Below, piece by piece: positions 1-7,286 of a stretch of DNA of 64,000 bases. Every line of letters begins with the position of its first letter. Positions within the stretch are counted from its first letter, which is position 1. The stretch lies in NCBI GenBank assembly GCA_046290675.1, contig JBKAHA010000006.1:1-64000 (forward strand). The letters run 5' to 3'. The notes under the pieces are model-generated. The model saw only the letters and a program-made list of their open reading frames with translations. It had not been told where the DNA came from and searched no databases. A program made the position numbers and the translations under genes. The stretch comes from Aureliella sp046290675. GTDB lineage: Bacteria; Planctomycetota; Planctomycetia; Pirellulales; Pirellulaceae.

Positions 1-75
1 ACTTGCCGCCAATCCACGGAAACTAGTCGCTATCTTGAAACTATGATTAACCCTGGCATGCGACGCACTTGCTAA
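1..75 (+). CDS. Possible C-terminal end of an upstream gene (partial)
   Basis: An open plus-strand frame enters from the left edge and closes at a TAA at 73-75, giving 24 residues ending in GMRRTC. The piece is too short to recognise. Because it lies on the same strand 158 nt upstream of the selenocysteine tRNA, it could be the end of a selenocysteine-pathway gene such as selA or selB, which often neighbour selC. That is inference only. It could also be a chance open frame. Confidence 0.25.
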   Translation, partial: TCRQSTETSRYLETMINPGMRRTC

Positions 76-191
76 TCAGCTGAGATCCATCTTGTGTTAA
101 GATGGTTAGATCGTCTTTTGCTTCGAATCTCGACGCAGCTAAGTCTGGGATGATTGGTGACGAGGCGTAGTCTCGATGCGCTTACGTGAGA

Positions 192-210
192 TTCGTCTTT
201 CAAAGACGAA
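192..210 (+). repeat. Perfect 8-bp inverted repeat just upstream of selC
   Basis: TTCGTCTT at 192-199 and AAGACGAA at 203-210 form a perfect hairpin with a 3-nt loop, ending 23 nt before the first base of the tRNA. No T-run follows, so it is not a standard terminator. It could mark the end of the upstream transcript or a processing/leader structure for the tRNA. Role unknown. Confidence 0.5.
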
Positions 211-233
211 CAGAGCAAGCACGTGTGGGATTC

Positions 234-327
234 GGAAGCGTTTGCTGATCTGGTGATCGCCACGGTCTTCAAAGCCGATGAGGCGTTCGAACGAATGCCT
301 GGTGGGTTCGATTCCCATCCGCTTCCG
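234..327 (+). tRNA. selC: Selenocysteine tRNA (tRNA-Sec, anticodon UCA)
   Basis: This RNA carries serine, later converted to selenocysteine, and decodes UGA. The acceptor stem GGAAGCG (234-240) pairs perfectly with 320-326, and the discriminator is G327. The D arm has six pairs (244-245/259-260 and 247-250/255-258) with U246 bulged and a 4-nt loop UGGU. The anticodon loop CTTCAAA (267-273) places UCA at 269-271 and is identical to the E. coli selC loop as I recall it. A long variable arm pairs 281-288 with 293-300 (8 bp, one G-U). The T arm is GTGGG/CCCAT around TTCGATT. A standard tRNA has neither the long variable arm plus 6-bp D stem nor this anticodon. Acceptor plus T stems total 13 layers, as in known tRNA-Sec, either as 8/5 with a U241-C319 mismatch or as 7/6 with G301-C319. 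CCA is not encoded. Two UGA-interrupted redox genes lie within 2.5 kb, which supports the call. Confidence 0.95.
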
Positions 328-424
328 CTTGAAGATGGTTCTCAAGAAGCCGGGGATGCGGACGAGTCTCTGGCACAGGTTCAGTATCTGGCTGATGCGT
401 TTGCCTGCAGTTGGCTGCTGGCAG

Positions 425-459
425 AAAAAAAGCCCGGCCGACGTGCATCGACCAGGCTT
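425..459 (-). terminator. Rho-independent terminator of the selenoprotein redoxin gene
   Basis: Read on the minus strand, AAGCCTGG (459-452) pairs with CCGGGCTT (437-430) over 8 bp with one T-G pair, followed by a run of T (to 425). It begins about 50 nt past the stop codon of the redoxin gene and lies between that gene and the convergent selC. Confidence 0.8.
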
Positions 460-509
460 CAATCAGTTTCGTTATTGTGCGAACGCCGAGCGTTCACGCA
501 GCTAGGATC

Positions 510-1085
510 TTACTTCCCGGCCGACTCTAACTTTGTGAGCTCTTCAATGAGCTTCTTCGCACTTGCCCGTTCGCGAAGCGTCCCGTCGATGATGGCTGCG
601 ACTTTACCGTCTTTGCCAATCACAAAGTTGTCGAAAGTCATGCGTTGCGTGCTATATGCCTTGGACGACTTCTTGTTCGGATCGAGAGCCAAAGTGAACT
701 TGGTGGGGATGCGTTGCTGAATCATCTTCAGCCCCTCCACTCCTTTCTGCTCTTCTCGAAAAACAAAGATAAGTTCTGCATCTAGCTTCTTGAACTCTTC
801 CGCTTGTCCTTGCAGCTCACCTAGCTGCCTCATGCAAAACGGTCACCAATGGGCACGACTGAACATCAAGACAATGTTCTTGCCTTTGCCTAGTCGTTCA
901 CTCAGCTTGAACGATTTTTCTTCTATGTTTGTCATCGTGAAGTCAGGGGCTTTTTTCCCGACTTCGACCTTCGGCGCCTCATCGGACTTCTCATTGGATT
1001 TTTGTCCAAATCCCGTATTGGCACCAACTGTTGAAATGGCGATGGCAACAGCGAGGGTTGCCAAAGCACGAGAGCAGAAACGCAT
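510..1085 (-). CDS. Secreted peroxiredoxin-like selenoprotein, Sec at the UxxC active site (TGA at 843-845 read through)
   Basis: Read with the TGA as selenocysteine, this is one 191-residue protein of the AhpC/TSA (redoxin) class. Residues 1-27 are a signal peptide. A redoxin start (VGKKAPDFTMTNIEEKSF) follows, then strand VLMFSRAHW, then Sec81-Pro-Phe-Cys84 and helix MRQLGELQ. Cys homologues carry W-C-P-F-C here, so the TGA replaces the attacking residue of a CxxC-type site. The C-terminal half continues in the same frame without damage (LIFVFREE, LALDPNKKSSKAY, NFVIGKDGKV) and ends at 510. The ATG at 1085 has a good AAGGAG ribosome site 6 nt upstream. Expected role: reduction of peroxides or disulfides outside the cytoplasm. 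A SECIS-like hairpin lies directly after the TGA. TGA is an ordinary stop elsewhere here (for example hemH and the SDR), so the code is not globally reassigned. The alternative, a nonsense-mutated pseudogene, is unlikely because the stop hits the catalytic position and the rest is intact. Confidence 0.93.
804..845 (-). promoter_or_regulatory. Bacterial SECIS element after the redoxin TGA
   Basis: In the mRNA the TGA (845-843) is followed by a perfect 6-bp stem GCAGCT/AGCTGC (828-823 with 817-812) capped by the loop AGGUG (822-818). A lower helix TTG/CAA (837-835 with 806-804) sits below an internal loop. The loop guanines lie 22-23 nt after the TGA, within the 16-37 nt range known for bacterial SECIS. 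The AGGU of the loop matches the SelB-recognised loop of E. coli fdhF. It would recruit SelB at the UGA. Confidence 0.85.
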
Positions 1086-1856
1086 CTATTCTCCTTCGTG
1101 TCTAGACCTCAGCTCATCGCTCCGGGGGCTCTGCAGAGACCTCTGGAATTCGGAGCCAATACGTCGTGAGGAAATTTTGGGGAAAGTGGGACGCTAGTCT
1201 TATACAGGCCAAAAGCTTCATGTCCCAGTCGAAATACGGCAGGGGATCCGGCCAGCCACATAGGCAAGCCGTGCGGCGAGACTGTTTCGGGCCCGCAGAT
1301 TACGGCCTCTCGGAGCTAAAGCATAGCCCGTCCTGTCCAGAGAAGAAAACGACGGCCAGAGATCGTGCTATCAGTATTCACGCTATGTAAATCAGGCAAC
1401 ATAGATTGTTTTTTGGGCTGCTTTTGCAGCCAGTTGGCACCTGCATGATATTGAAACGATTAGCCCTAATGGGGTGTTTGGTGCGTCCGGGCCAGTGCGT
1501 GTGAGCCGAGGTTCCGTATCGAGTGGCGGAGTATGCAAAGTGTGGGCGATCTTGGAGTGCCTTTGCCTACCGTTTTCTTACTTCGATTGATGTCGTTTGG
1601 GCCATGGTATGTCCTCACTCGCACCCTGTTGACACACCTAGGGCCGGCTGTAACTTATTGGCCATGTTTCGCATATTGCCTATTCGTTGTAACCGGACTT
1701 TCTCGGCTGATCGGTAAACTTGGCGACTCGTCGAGGCCTTCACAGTGTCAGTTTGGTTTCAGTCGGATGGTGTATGCATTTAGGCGGATGGCCCGCCATG
1801 CAGGCTCAGCAGTTTGAGCCAATTGTGTTGTTGGTGACCTATTGGAGGTATAACCG
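1086..1856. other. 771-bp intergenic region between divergent genes
   Basis: This separates the minus-strand redoxin from the plus-strand Cys-rich gene and should hold both promoters. Short open frames here (for example 1166-1390 and 1533-1817) show no domain, no ribosome site and no protein-like composition. A hairpin GGCTGC-TTTT-GCAGCC lies at 1416-1431 without a downstream T-run. The only clear signal is the GGAGG ribosome site at 1844-1848, before the ATG at 1857. Confidence 0.5.
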
Positions 1857-2525
1857 ATGAATCTACGTTTGGTTGCGGGCATCGCTGGCTTGGCCATGTT
1901 GTTGACCGCTGGCTTTGATGTTCAAGAAAGTCACGCGTTTGGCCGCAAGTGTGGCGGTTCGAAGTCTTGTGGCGGAATGAAGTTGTTTTCAGGCCGCTGC
2001 GGTGGTCGCGAGCCACGTGAGCGCAAGTGTGGTGGCGGATTGCTCGCTAAGCTAAAGGCGAAGAAGGCTGACTGCGGTTGCCCAGAGCCAGATCCATGCT
2101 GCGAACCAGCTCCAACTTGCTGCGAACCAGCTCCAACATGCTGCGAACCAGCTCCTAGCTGTGGCTGCGAAGCTCCTGCTCCAGCATGCGGCGGATGTGC
2201 AGCTCCTGTTAGCGACTGCGGATGTGCAGCTCCAGAACCAGCTTGCGGCGGTTGCGCTGCTCCAGTGAGCGATTGTGGATGCTCCGCTCCAGTAAGCGAT
2301 TGCGGTTGTGCTGCACCTGTCAGCGACTGCGGATGCGGTGGTGCTGTTATGACTTCAGCTCCAATGATCATGAGCTCGACACCTGGATGCACTAACTGCA
2401 GCCAGACCATGGACAGTGGCGTTATCTACGAGAGCGCTGCACCAGCCGAAGCTCCACCAGCTCCTGCACCGACTCCAGATCCAGCTTCAGACGCAGCTTC
2501 TGCTTCTGACGCTCCTGCTGCCTAA
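1857..2525 (+). CDS. Secreted Cys/Pro/Ala-rich repeat protein
   Basis: A 222-residue protein with a signal peptide (about residues 1-28, ending near SHAFG). It then has a basic Gly/Cys segment (RKCGGSKSCGG, RKCGGG) and low-complexity repeats from about residue 76. CCEPAPT units are followed by APVSDCGC and APEPACGGC units, and the tail is acidic/Pro-Ala rich. Over 30 cysteines in about 110 residues suggest an extracellular disulfide-linked structural or metal-binding protein. Cys-rich secreted proteins are typical of planctomycete envelopes, but I cannot assign it to a named family. It has GGAGG 8 nt before the ATG and a strong terminator after it, so it is probably a single-gene unit. It sits between the two selenoprotein genes. 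A redox link, such as being a substrate of those proteins, is speculation. Confidence 0.8.
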   Translation: MNLRLVAGIAGLAMLLTAGFDVQESHAFGRKCGGSKSCGGMKLFSGRCGGREPRERKCGGGLLAKLKAKKADCGCPEPDPCCEPAPTCCEPAPTCCEPAPSCGCEAPAPACGGCAAPVSDCGCAAPEPACGGCAAPVSDCGCSAPVSDCGCAAPVSDCGCGGAVMTSAPMIMSSTPGCTNCSQTMDSGVIYESAAPAEAPPAPAPTPDPASDAASASDAPAA

Positions 2526-2568
2526 TTGCAGACAGTGCCCTTAGTGGTACGACGATTGGTTTAAAATG

Positions 2569-2604
2569 AACCCAGGTCGACTTGTTCGGCCTGGGTTTTT
2601 TTTT
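2569..2604 (+). terminator. Rho-independent terminator of the Cys-rich gene
   Basis: AACCCAGG (2569-2576) pairs perfectly with CCTGGGTT (2590-2597), and the stem runs into nine consecutive T (2596-2604). It lies 44 nt past the stop codon and separates this gene from the selenoprotein gene at 2677. Confidence 0.92.
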
Positions 2605-2676
2605 GGGCTGGAACGAAGACAGCAGCTCCGAATTGGAAAGTGGGCTGCCGCATGACTTTGGCGGGAGGGTAGAACC

Positions 2677-3831
2677 ATGAAGACGAACTGGCTGTGGCTT
2701 GGAATCGCATTGGTCGGATGGATCAATGCACACACGCATGCGGAAGAGATCAGCGACGAGAATTATCAGGAACTACTCAAGGAGTTAACTCCTGATTCGA
2801 AAGCACTATGGCGACAGATTCCATGGAAGACCAGTTTGTTAGAAGCTCAGAAAGAGGCCGCAGCCAATCGAAAGCCAATCTTCATTTGGGCAATGGACGG
2901 ACACCCATTGGGCTGCACGTGAAACAATGGTGTGCTCGACCGTGAGTCGACTTTTGCCCAGCCTGAACTAGTCCAACTACTCCAATCCGCTTTCATTCCA
3001 GTTGCCATTGATCAAGCCTACCAGCGGCGCCAGAAAGATACTGAAGGAGAGTTCTATAGAAGGATTGCATTGCAGAGTCCCCGCAATGACTTCACCAACA
3101 CAACGCAGGGGTTCTATGTCGCCAGCGCGGGTGGAGAACTGCTTCTGTTCAACAACAATCGCGACCCCGAGAAAGTGCTGCGCCTCGTACGAAAAAGTCT
3201 CGAAGAACATGATTCGTTGAAGAAGGATGGCTTTGCAGCTATCAATGCGGAAACGAAAGACCCGCGTTGGAACGTCGAACCTCCCGAAGGTGGACTGGTG
3301 ATCCGGGTTCGTGCTAAGGTGCTCGGCGGCTATGAGCCGACGACAAACCGGTGGCGGAAGATTTTCCAGTCGTCGCTTTCAAGAGATAATCTCTGGATCA
3401 CAGCAAACGAACACCAGGCCTTGATGGAAGGTCGTTTTGAACCCAGTCTGGAGCAACGCATTGCTCGGTTCCATCTCGTCGACAATACCCGCGGTGAGCC
3501 GCCGATGTGGAGGAAAGATGAGCTGAAGTCGGTCAAGCTTCGCATCGACGATGCCGGACTTATCTCAGGCTCGGTGAACTTAGCGACCGCTGATGGGGCT
3601 CGTGGCTACCAGGCGACCTTGCGTGGTCGTCTGAAGCATGACGGCAAGCAGGTCACCGAATTGGAGCTCATTTGCAGCGGTGAATTCTGGGGGCATGGTC
3701 GTTACACTCAGAATCCACCAGCTGGAAAGTTTCCATTGGCCATTGCTTTCACAATCGCGGACGGAACTGATGTAGCCGATGCGGTACCGCCGCAAGGATC
3801 ACGTGGATGGGTTGATGGCTACTTGAGGTAA
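2677..3831 (+). CDS. Secreted thioredoxin-like selenoprotein with a CxU motif (TGA at 2920-2922 read through)
   Basis: With the TGA read as selenocysteine this is one 384-residue protein. Residues 1-22 form a signal peptide (to THAEE). A thioredoxin-like domain follows: helix SLLEAQKEAAANRKP, strand IFIWAMDG, then HPLG-Cys80-Thr81-Sec82-NNGV, then a helix and the partner strand AFIPVAIDQAY, running to about residue 190. The second part (about residues 195-384: VIRVRAKVLGGYEP..., then GARGYQATLRGRL, GKFPLAIAFTIADG) is a beta-rich domain of unknown function. The ATG at 2677 has GGGAGGG upstream, and the frame is unbroken either side of the TGA to the TAA stop at 3829-3831. A Cys two residues before the TGA is typical of selenoproteins. 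Likely an envelope thiol/selenol oxidoreductase; substrate unknown. The gene starts 72 nt after a terminator, so it has its own promoter. A pseudogene is the rival reading, but the second part is intact and a second such gene plus selC lie beside it. Confidence 0.9.
2920..2958 (+). promoter_or_regulatory. Probable SECIS element after the thioredoxin-like TGA
   Basis: After the TGA (2920-2922), TCGAC (2936-2940) pairs with GTCGA (2946-2950) around the loop CGUGA. A lower helix GGT/GCC (2929-2931 with 2956-2958) is separated by an internal loop. The loop G at 2942 is 20 nt after the TGA and is the second loop base, as bacterial SECIS models require. The stem is weaker than that of the redoxin gene. 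Confidence 0.65.
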
Positions 3832-3940
3832 CGCTAAGTCGCAAGTAACGCATCGCTTGGCATCTAGTGAGGCCGCCTACCTAGTGGGGCGGCCGTCTAG
3901 GATTAGGTCTGATCAACTTCGAAGAGAAACGGAATCGTTT

Positions 3941-5617
3941 ATGCCTGCGCGTTTTAATCTGAGTTTCGTTGCGGAGACAGTGTTGTTATCTGGCAACGCT
4001 CTTTGCTCTCTGGTTGAAAACCGATTTTCACGATCACAGATGCTAGGCAATTACTGTGGAATGTTGGTCCCTTTGCTTCTGCTGGCCGCTTGCTCTGTTG
4101 CCAGTCACGCGATTGGCGGTGAGCGTCCCAACATTGTCATCGTCTACGCGGATGACCTCGGCTATGGAGATCTGTCTTGTTACAACGACGAATGCAAATA
4201 TCAGACGCCCAATATTGATCGGCTTGCGGCAGAAGGTATACGATTTACCGACGCACACAGTCCGTCGACGATCTGTTCACCGTCACGCTATGGTCTTTAT
4301 TCCGGACAGCAAATCTATCGCTCAACGGGGCGCGGAGGCGGGGCCTTTGAGGGGCCTGGCGGTCCTAGCTACTTAAAGCCAGGCACGCTTACGATCGGGG
4401 ATATGCTCAAACAACATGGGTATCGAACTGGTGTGTTCGGAAAGTGGCATGTGGGGCTGACTTGGTTTGATGAGCAAGGCAAACGGTTAGGAGGTGGTTT
4501 CAAGAACTCGCTATTAATTGACTACGAGAAGAGCACTCCTCTGCTGGATGGACCGAATGCACGAGGATTCGACCGATCATTCATTACACCCAATTGCCCC
4601 AACACGGACCCGCTGTACGTGTACATTGAAGATGGCATGGTGGTACAACCTGCAAGTATGCGGCACAAACGCGATACGCTTCCAAATCCAGGCGGCAAAT
4701 GGCGGTGGGACAATGATGAAGGCTGGAAAGCTCCGGATTACGACTTTATCAACGCGGACCTGTTATTTTTTGACAAAGCAAAGGAGTTCATTGAGAACCA
4801 TCTGCAGTCAACGCCCGATGCTCCGTTTTTTGCGGTACTCAGTACTCAGATCGCTCATGCACCGGTGCTGCCCGCAGAAGAGTTTTCGGGGGCAACCGAG
4901 GCGGGACCTCGCGGAGACTTCGTCTACGAGTTGGATGCCATCGTTGGCCGGCTTATGAGCTTACTGAAGCAACACGATATCGATGACGATACTCTTGTCC
5001 TTTTTAACTCCGACAACGGAGCCGAAACCCTACACGTGGATTGGATGCGGCAAGACCACGCACACGATGCTTCGGGCGGGTGGCGCGGTATGAAGCGTGA
5101 TGGATGGGAAGGCGGGCATCGAGTGCCATTTATTGCACGCTGGCCGAGCCGCATTCCCAAGGCTCAAGTGACCGAGCAGTTAGCGAATACGACCGACATT
5201 TTGGCGACAGTGGCTTCGGTCGTTGGCCATCAACTCAAGGAAGATGATGCAGTTGACAGCTTCGATCTGTTGCCGGTCTTGCTAGGAATGCAAGATAAAG
5301 GTGTCTCGGTCCGTCCTCACTTGTTGACGCAAAGCTTCCGTGGTGAATTCCAGCTACGACAAGGAAACTGGAAGCTCTTGGACCACAAGGGATCGGGTGG
5401 CAACAACTATGATCGCGGCCACATGATGAAGTATCAGTTGCCAGAATCCGAACCGGATGCACCTGGGCAGCTTTATGATCTTTCTAAGGATCCGTGCGAA
5501 ACGACAAATTTATGGTCTCGCGAAGAGGCGAAGCGAAAAGAATTGCAGAAACTTCTTCAGGAACTGAAATCGTCTGGTCGAAGCGCCCCTCGGGTGCGCG
5601 AACCATATTTGTATTAA
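3941..5617 (+). CDS. Sulfatase (formylglycine-dependent, exported)
   Basis: A type I sulfatase that hydrolyses sulfate esters, probably of polysaccharides. It starts with PNIVIVYADDLGYGDLSC, which holds the metal-binding Asp pair. The core C-S-P-S-R motif has its Cys codon at 4274-4276 and is converted to formylglycine. GKWHVG follows, then LFNSDNGAE and a C-terminal QLYDLSKDPCETTNL block. The N-terminus is hydrophobic (MLVPLLLLAACSVASHA), with L-A-A-C resembling a lipobox, so it may be a lipoprotein. The start is uncertain: ATGs at 3857, 3941, 4040 and 4061 are all in frame without a clear ribosome site, and I use 3941 because it gives the export signal an Arg-containing lead. The neighbouring minus-strand redox genes may act on the same substrates, but no operon links them. 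Confidence 0.92.
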   Translation: MPARFNLSFVAETVLLSGNALCSLVENRFSRSQMLGNYCGMLVPLLLLAACSVASHAIGGERPNIVIVYADDLGYGDLSCYNDECKYQTPNIDRLAAEGIRFTDAHSPSTICSPSRYGLYSGQQIYRSTGRGGGAFEGPGGPSYLKPGTLTIGDMLKQHGYRTGVFGKWHVGLTWFDEQGKRLGGGFKNSLLIDYEKSTPLLDGPNARGFDRSFITPNCPNTDPLYVYIEDGMVVQPASMRHKRDTLPNPGGKWRWDNDEGWKAPDYDFINADLLFFDKAKEFIENHLQSTPDAPFFAVLSTQIAHAPVLPAEEFSGATEAGPRGDFVYELDAIVGRLMSLLKQHDIDDDTLVLFNSDNGAETLHVDWMRQDHAHDASGGWRGMKRDGWEGGHRVPFIARWPSRIPKAQVTEQLANTTDILATVASVVGHQLKEDDAVDSFDLLPVLLGMQDKGVSVRPHLLTQSFRGEFQLRQGNWKLLDHKGSGGNNYDRGHMMKYQLPESEPDAPGQLYDLSKDPCETTNLWSREEAKRKELQKLLQELKSSGRSAPRVREPYLY

Positions 5618-5678
5618 CGGGCGGCATGATTTACCGCATCGATGAGGGGCGTGCTGACCTGCAAACAATTCGCTGACG

Positions 5679-7220
5679 TTAGCGGGTTACCGGGATTTCG
5701 TTGAGCGTGTAATACGCTTTGGTGTGGAGCAACGACTCACCTTCGATTGAACGAAGAGCCGCGAAATCAAAATCATGGACATGCCCTTGAACGCGGCCGT
5801 CAACATAGAGCAGGACGCTGTGTCCGTCGTCTTGAACTTCGGCATTGGAAACGGTTGGCGTCGTGTGATCGACTTCGGGGCTCCCATAGCCTTGGCGATA
5901 AATGTGCGTGTAAGTCTGAAGCGAGTAGGACGTACCGAGTCTGGCGAGCTTCGGATCGACGGGCTTCGTGAATTCGACGAGAAAACCCTCTGGCTTAGCG
6001 CTGATTTTCAGAACTTCAAATGGAGTTTTTCCCGTCCAGTCGAGTCGTTGCAATGCATAGGCTTTGGGCCCACGGACTGGCCATCCTCGGTTGGTGCCGC
6101 CAGTGATCAGGTCTCCATTTGGAGTAAACTCGCAAGCGATGAGCCCGGTAGCTAGGCCCTCCCGGAACGGGTAGCAGGCACCTTGCCACACTCCGTTGAT
6201 CTTTTCCGTTGTTGCACGCATGACGATGCTCAAGCTGAAGTCCCCGATAAAGATCTGGTCGGAGAAGGGCCCAAATTTGCCGCCAGTGCGATCTACCGTA
6301 AAGCCCGAGATCGAACGCCCCATTTTGATGTAGGGGAAAACGACGGCGTAAGGTACAAGCTCGGGAACACGTTTGCGTTCGATTTCTATTCGTGATCGGG
6401 TATTAGGCAGCGTCTCCGGTTTGAGAAAGCCATGACGCTTTACGATTGGTAGGTCGTACCAATTCACGCTGATGGGGTGTCCCATGAAACCGCCAGGCTC
6501 AAGGACTTTGAGTGAACAGGAGCCATTCCATGGGCCTTGGCTTTCTGCGTAGAACATGACTCCGTGTTCGTTGGGGCCTATGCCACAGGGGCTCCGTATT
6601 CCGAAGCAAACCGGCACGGTCTCACCCTCAGGCGTAACTTTGACACACCAGCCGCGGAGGGGCACGTCAGAGTTGTAAGATTTTGACAAGCAGAGTGCGA
6701 CCCAGGTATTGCCATCCGGGTCGGGCTTAGAGCCGAATGAAAATTCGTGGTAGTTCCTGAAGCCCCACTCGTCCGAAAGCGTTTCAAAACTATCGGCACG
6801 TTCATCACCATCCAGGTCCCGTACACGCGTGACTTCTGTCTGCTGCGTGATAAGGAAGCTGCCATCTTGGGTCCTCGATAGACCAAAGATCTCGTCTAGC
6901 CCACTGGCGTAGCGGTGAAATTTTGGCTTCGGGTATTTCTCAAAGGCTCCGTCCACCAGAAAAATCTCACCGCGACGACTGCCGATGGCGAGACGTTTCC
7001 CGTCTGGTAATACGTCCAAGCTGGTTGCTTCCAGCTCCAATTCTTTCGGTAATGGGATATCGACGATGCGGTAGTACTCCGCTTCTTGCTCGGCTGTGTT
7101 CCAGTACTCTCCCAGATTCTGCGCTCTGAGCGACCTGGCTGAAGAGGTGCACAACAACAGTAAAAGGGCAGTGCACGTGACGCAGGGTAGATTTCGCTGG
7201 AGCAACAGGTGGTTGGACAT
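5679..7220 (-). CDS. Exported beta-propeller protein (PVC-type dehydrogenase-like, no heme motif)
   Basis: A 513-residue protein with an N-terminal signal (to about residue 34). It is followed by repeated propeller strands such as LDVLPDGKRLAIGSRRGEIFL, GLDEIFGLSRTQDGSFLIT and FTPNGDLITGGTNRG. The pattern matches the glucose/sorbosone dehydrogenase-like domain found in large planctomycete heme-binding proteins, but there is no CxxCH. It is probably a secreted oxidoreductase or sugar-binding propeller; substrate unknown. The stop at 5679 converges with the sulfatase stop at 5617, and the next minus-strand gene (six-heme cytochrome) ends 66 nt upstream of its start, so co-transcription is likely. 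Confidence 0.8.
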   Translation of the reverse strand: MSNHLLLQRNLPCVTCTALLLLLCTSSARSLRAQNLGEYWNTAEQEAEYYRIVDIPLPKELELEATSLDVLPDGKRLAIGSRRGEIFLVDGAFEKYPKPKFHRYASGLDEIFGLSRTQDGSFLITQQTEVTRVRDLDGDERADSFETLSDEWGFRNYHEFSFGSKPDPDGNTWVALCLSKSYNSDVPLRGWCVKVTPEGETVPVCFGIRSPCGIGPNEHGVMFYAESQGPWNGSCSLKVLEPGGFMGHPISVNWYDLPIVKRHGFLKPETLPNTRSRIEIERKRVPELVPYAVVFPYIKMGRSISGFTVDRTGGKFGPFSDQIFIGDFSLSIVMRATTEKINGVWQGACYPFREGLATGLIACEFTPNGDLITGGTNRGWPVRGPKAYALQRLDWTGKTPFEVLKISAKPEGFLVEFTKPVDPKLARLGTSYSLQTYTHIYRQGYGSPEVDHTTPTVSNAEVQDDGHSVLLYVDGRVQGHVHDFDFAALRSIEGESLLHTKAYYTLNEIPVTR

Positions 7221-7286
7221 GGGCGTGTGGAAGTGCTTCGGGGGGCTTTGATTTTGAAACGACCGTTGGCTATGGAAACCGGATGT

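Noticed and set aside
234..327. tRNA-Glu (anticodon UUC) reading of the same locus
   Set aside because: Placing UUC as the anticodon leaves a wrong loop; the 7-nt loop with U33 puts UCA at 34-36, and the long variable arm excludes tRNA-Glu.
223..720. Plus-strand open frame of 165 residues
   Set aside because: It overlaps the tRNA-Sec, a terminator and part of the redoxin gene, and has no family resemblance.
510..1085. Two separate genes or a nonsense-mutated pseudogene
   Set aside because: The frame is unbroken, the stop falls on the catalytic position, a SECIS hairpin follows, and a tRNA-Sec lies 180 bases away.
1166..1817. Small plus-strand frames before the Cys-rich gene
   Set aside because: They have no ribosome site, overlap each other and show no protein-like pattern.
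2677..3831. Two separate genes, the second starting at GTG 2932
   Set aside because: That start has no ribosome site and would begin inside the thioredoxin fold; reading the TGA as Sec gives one complete domain.
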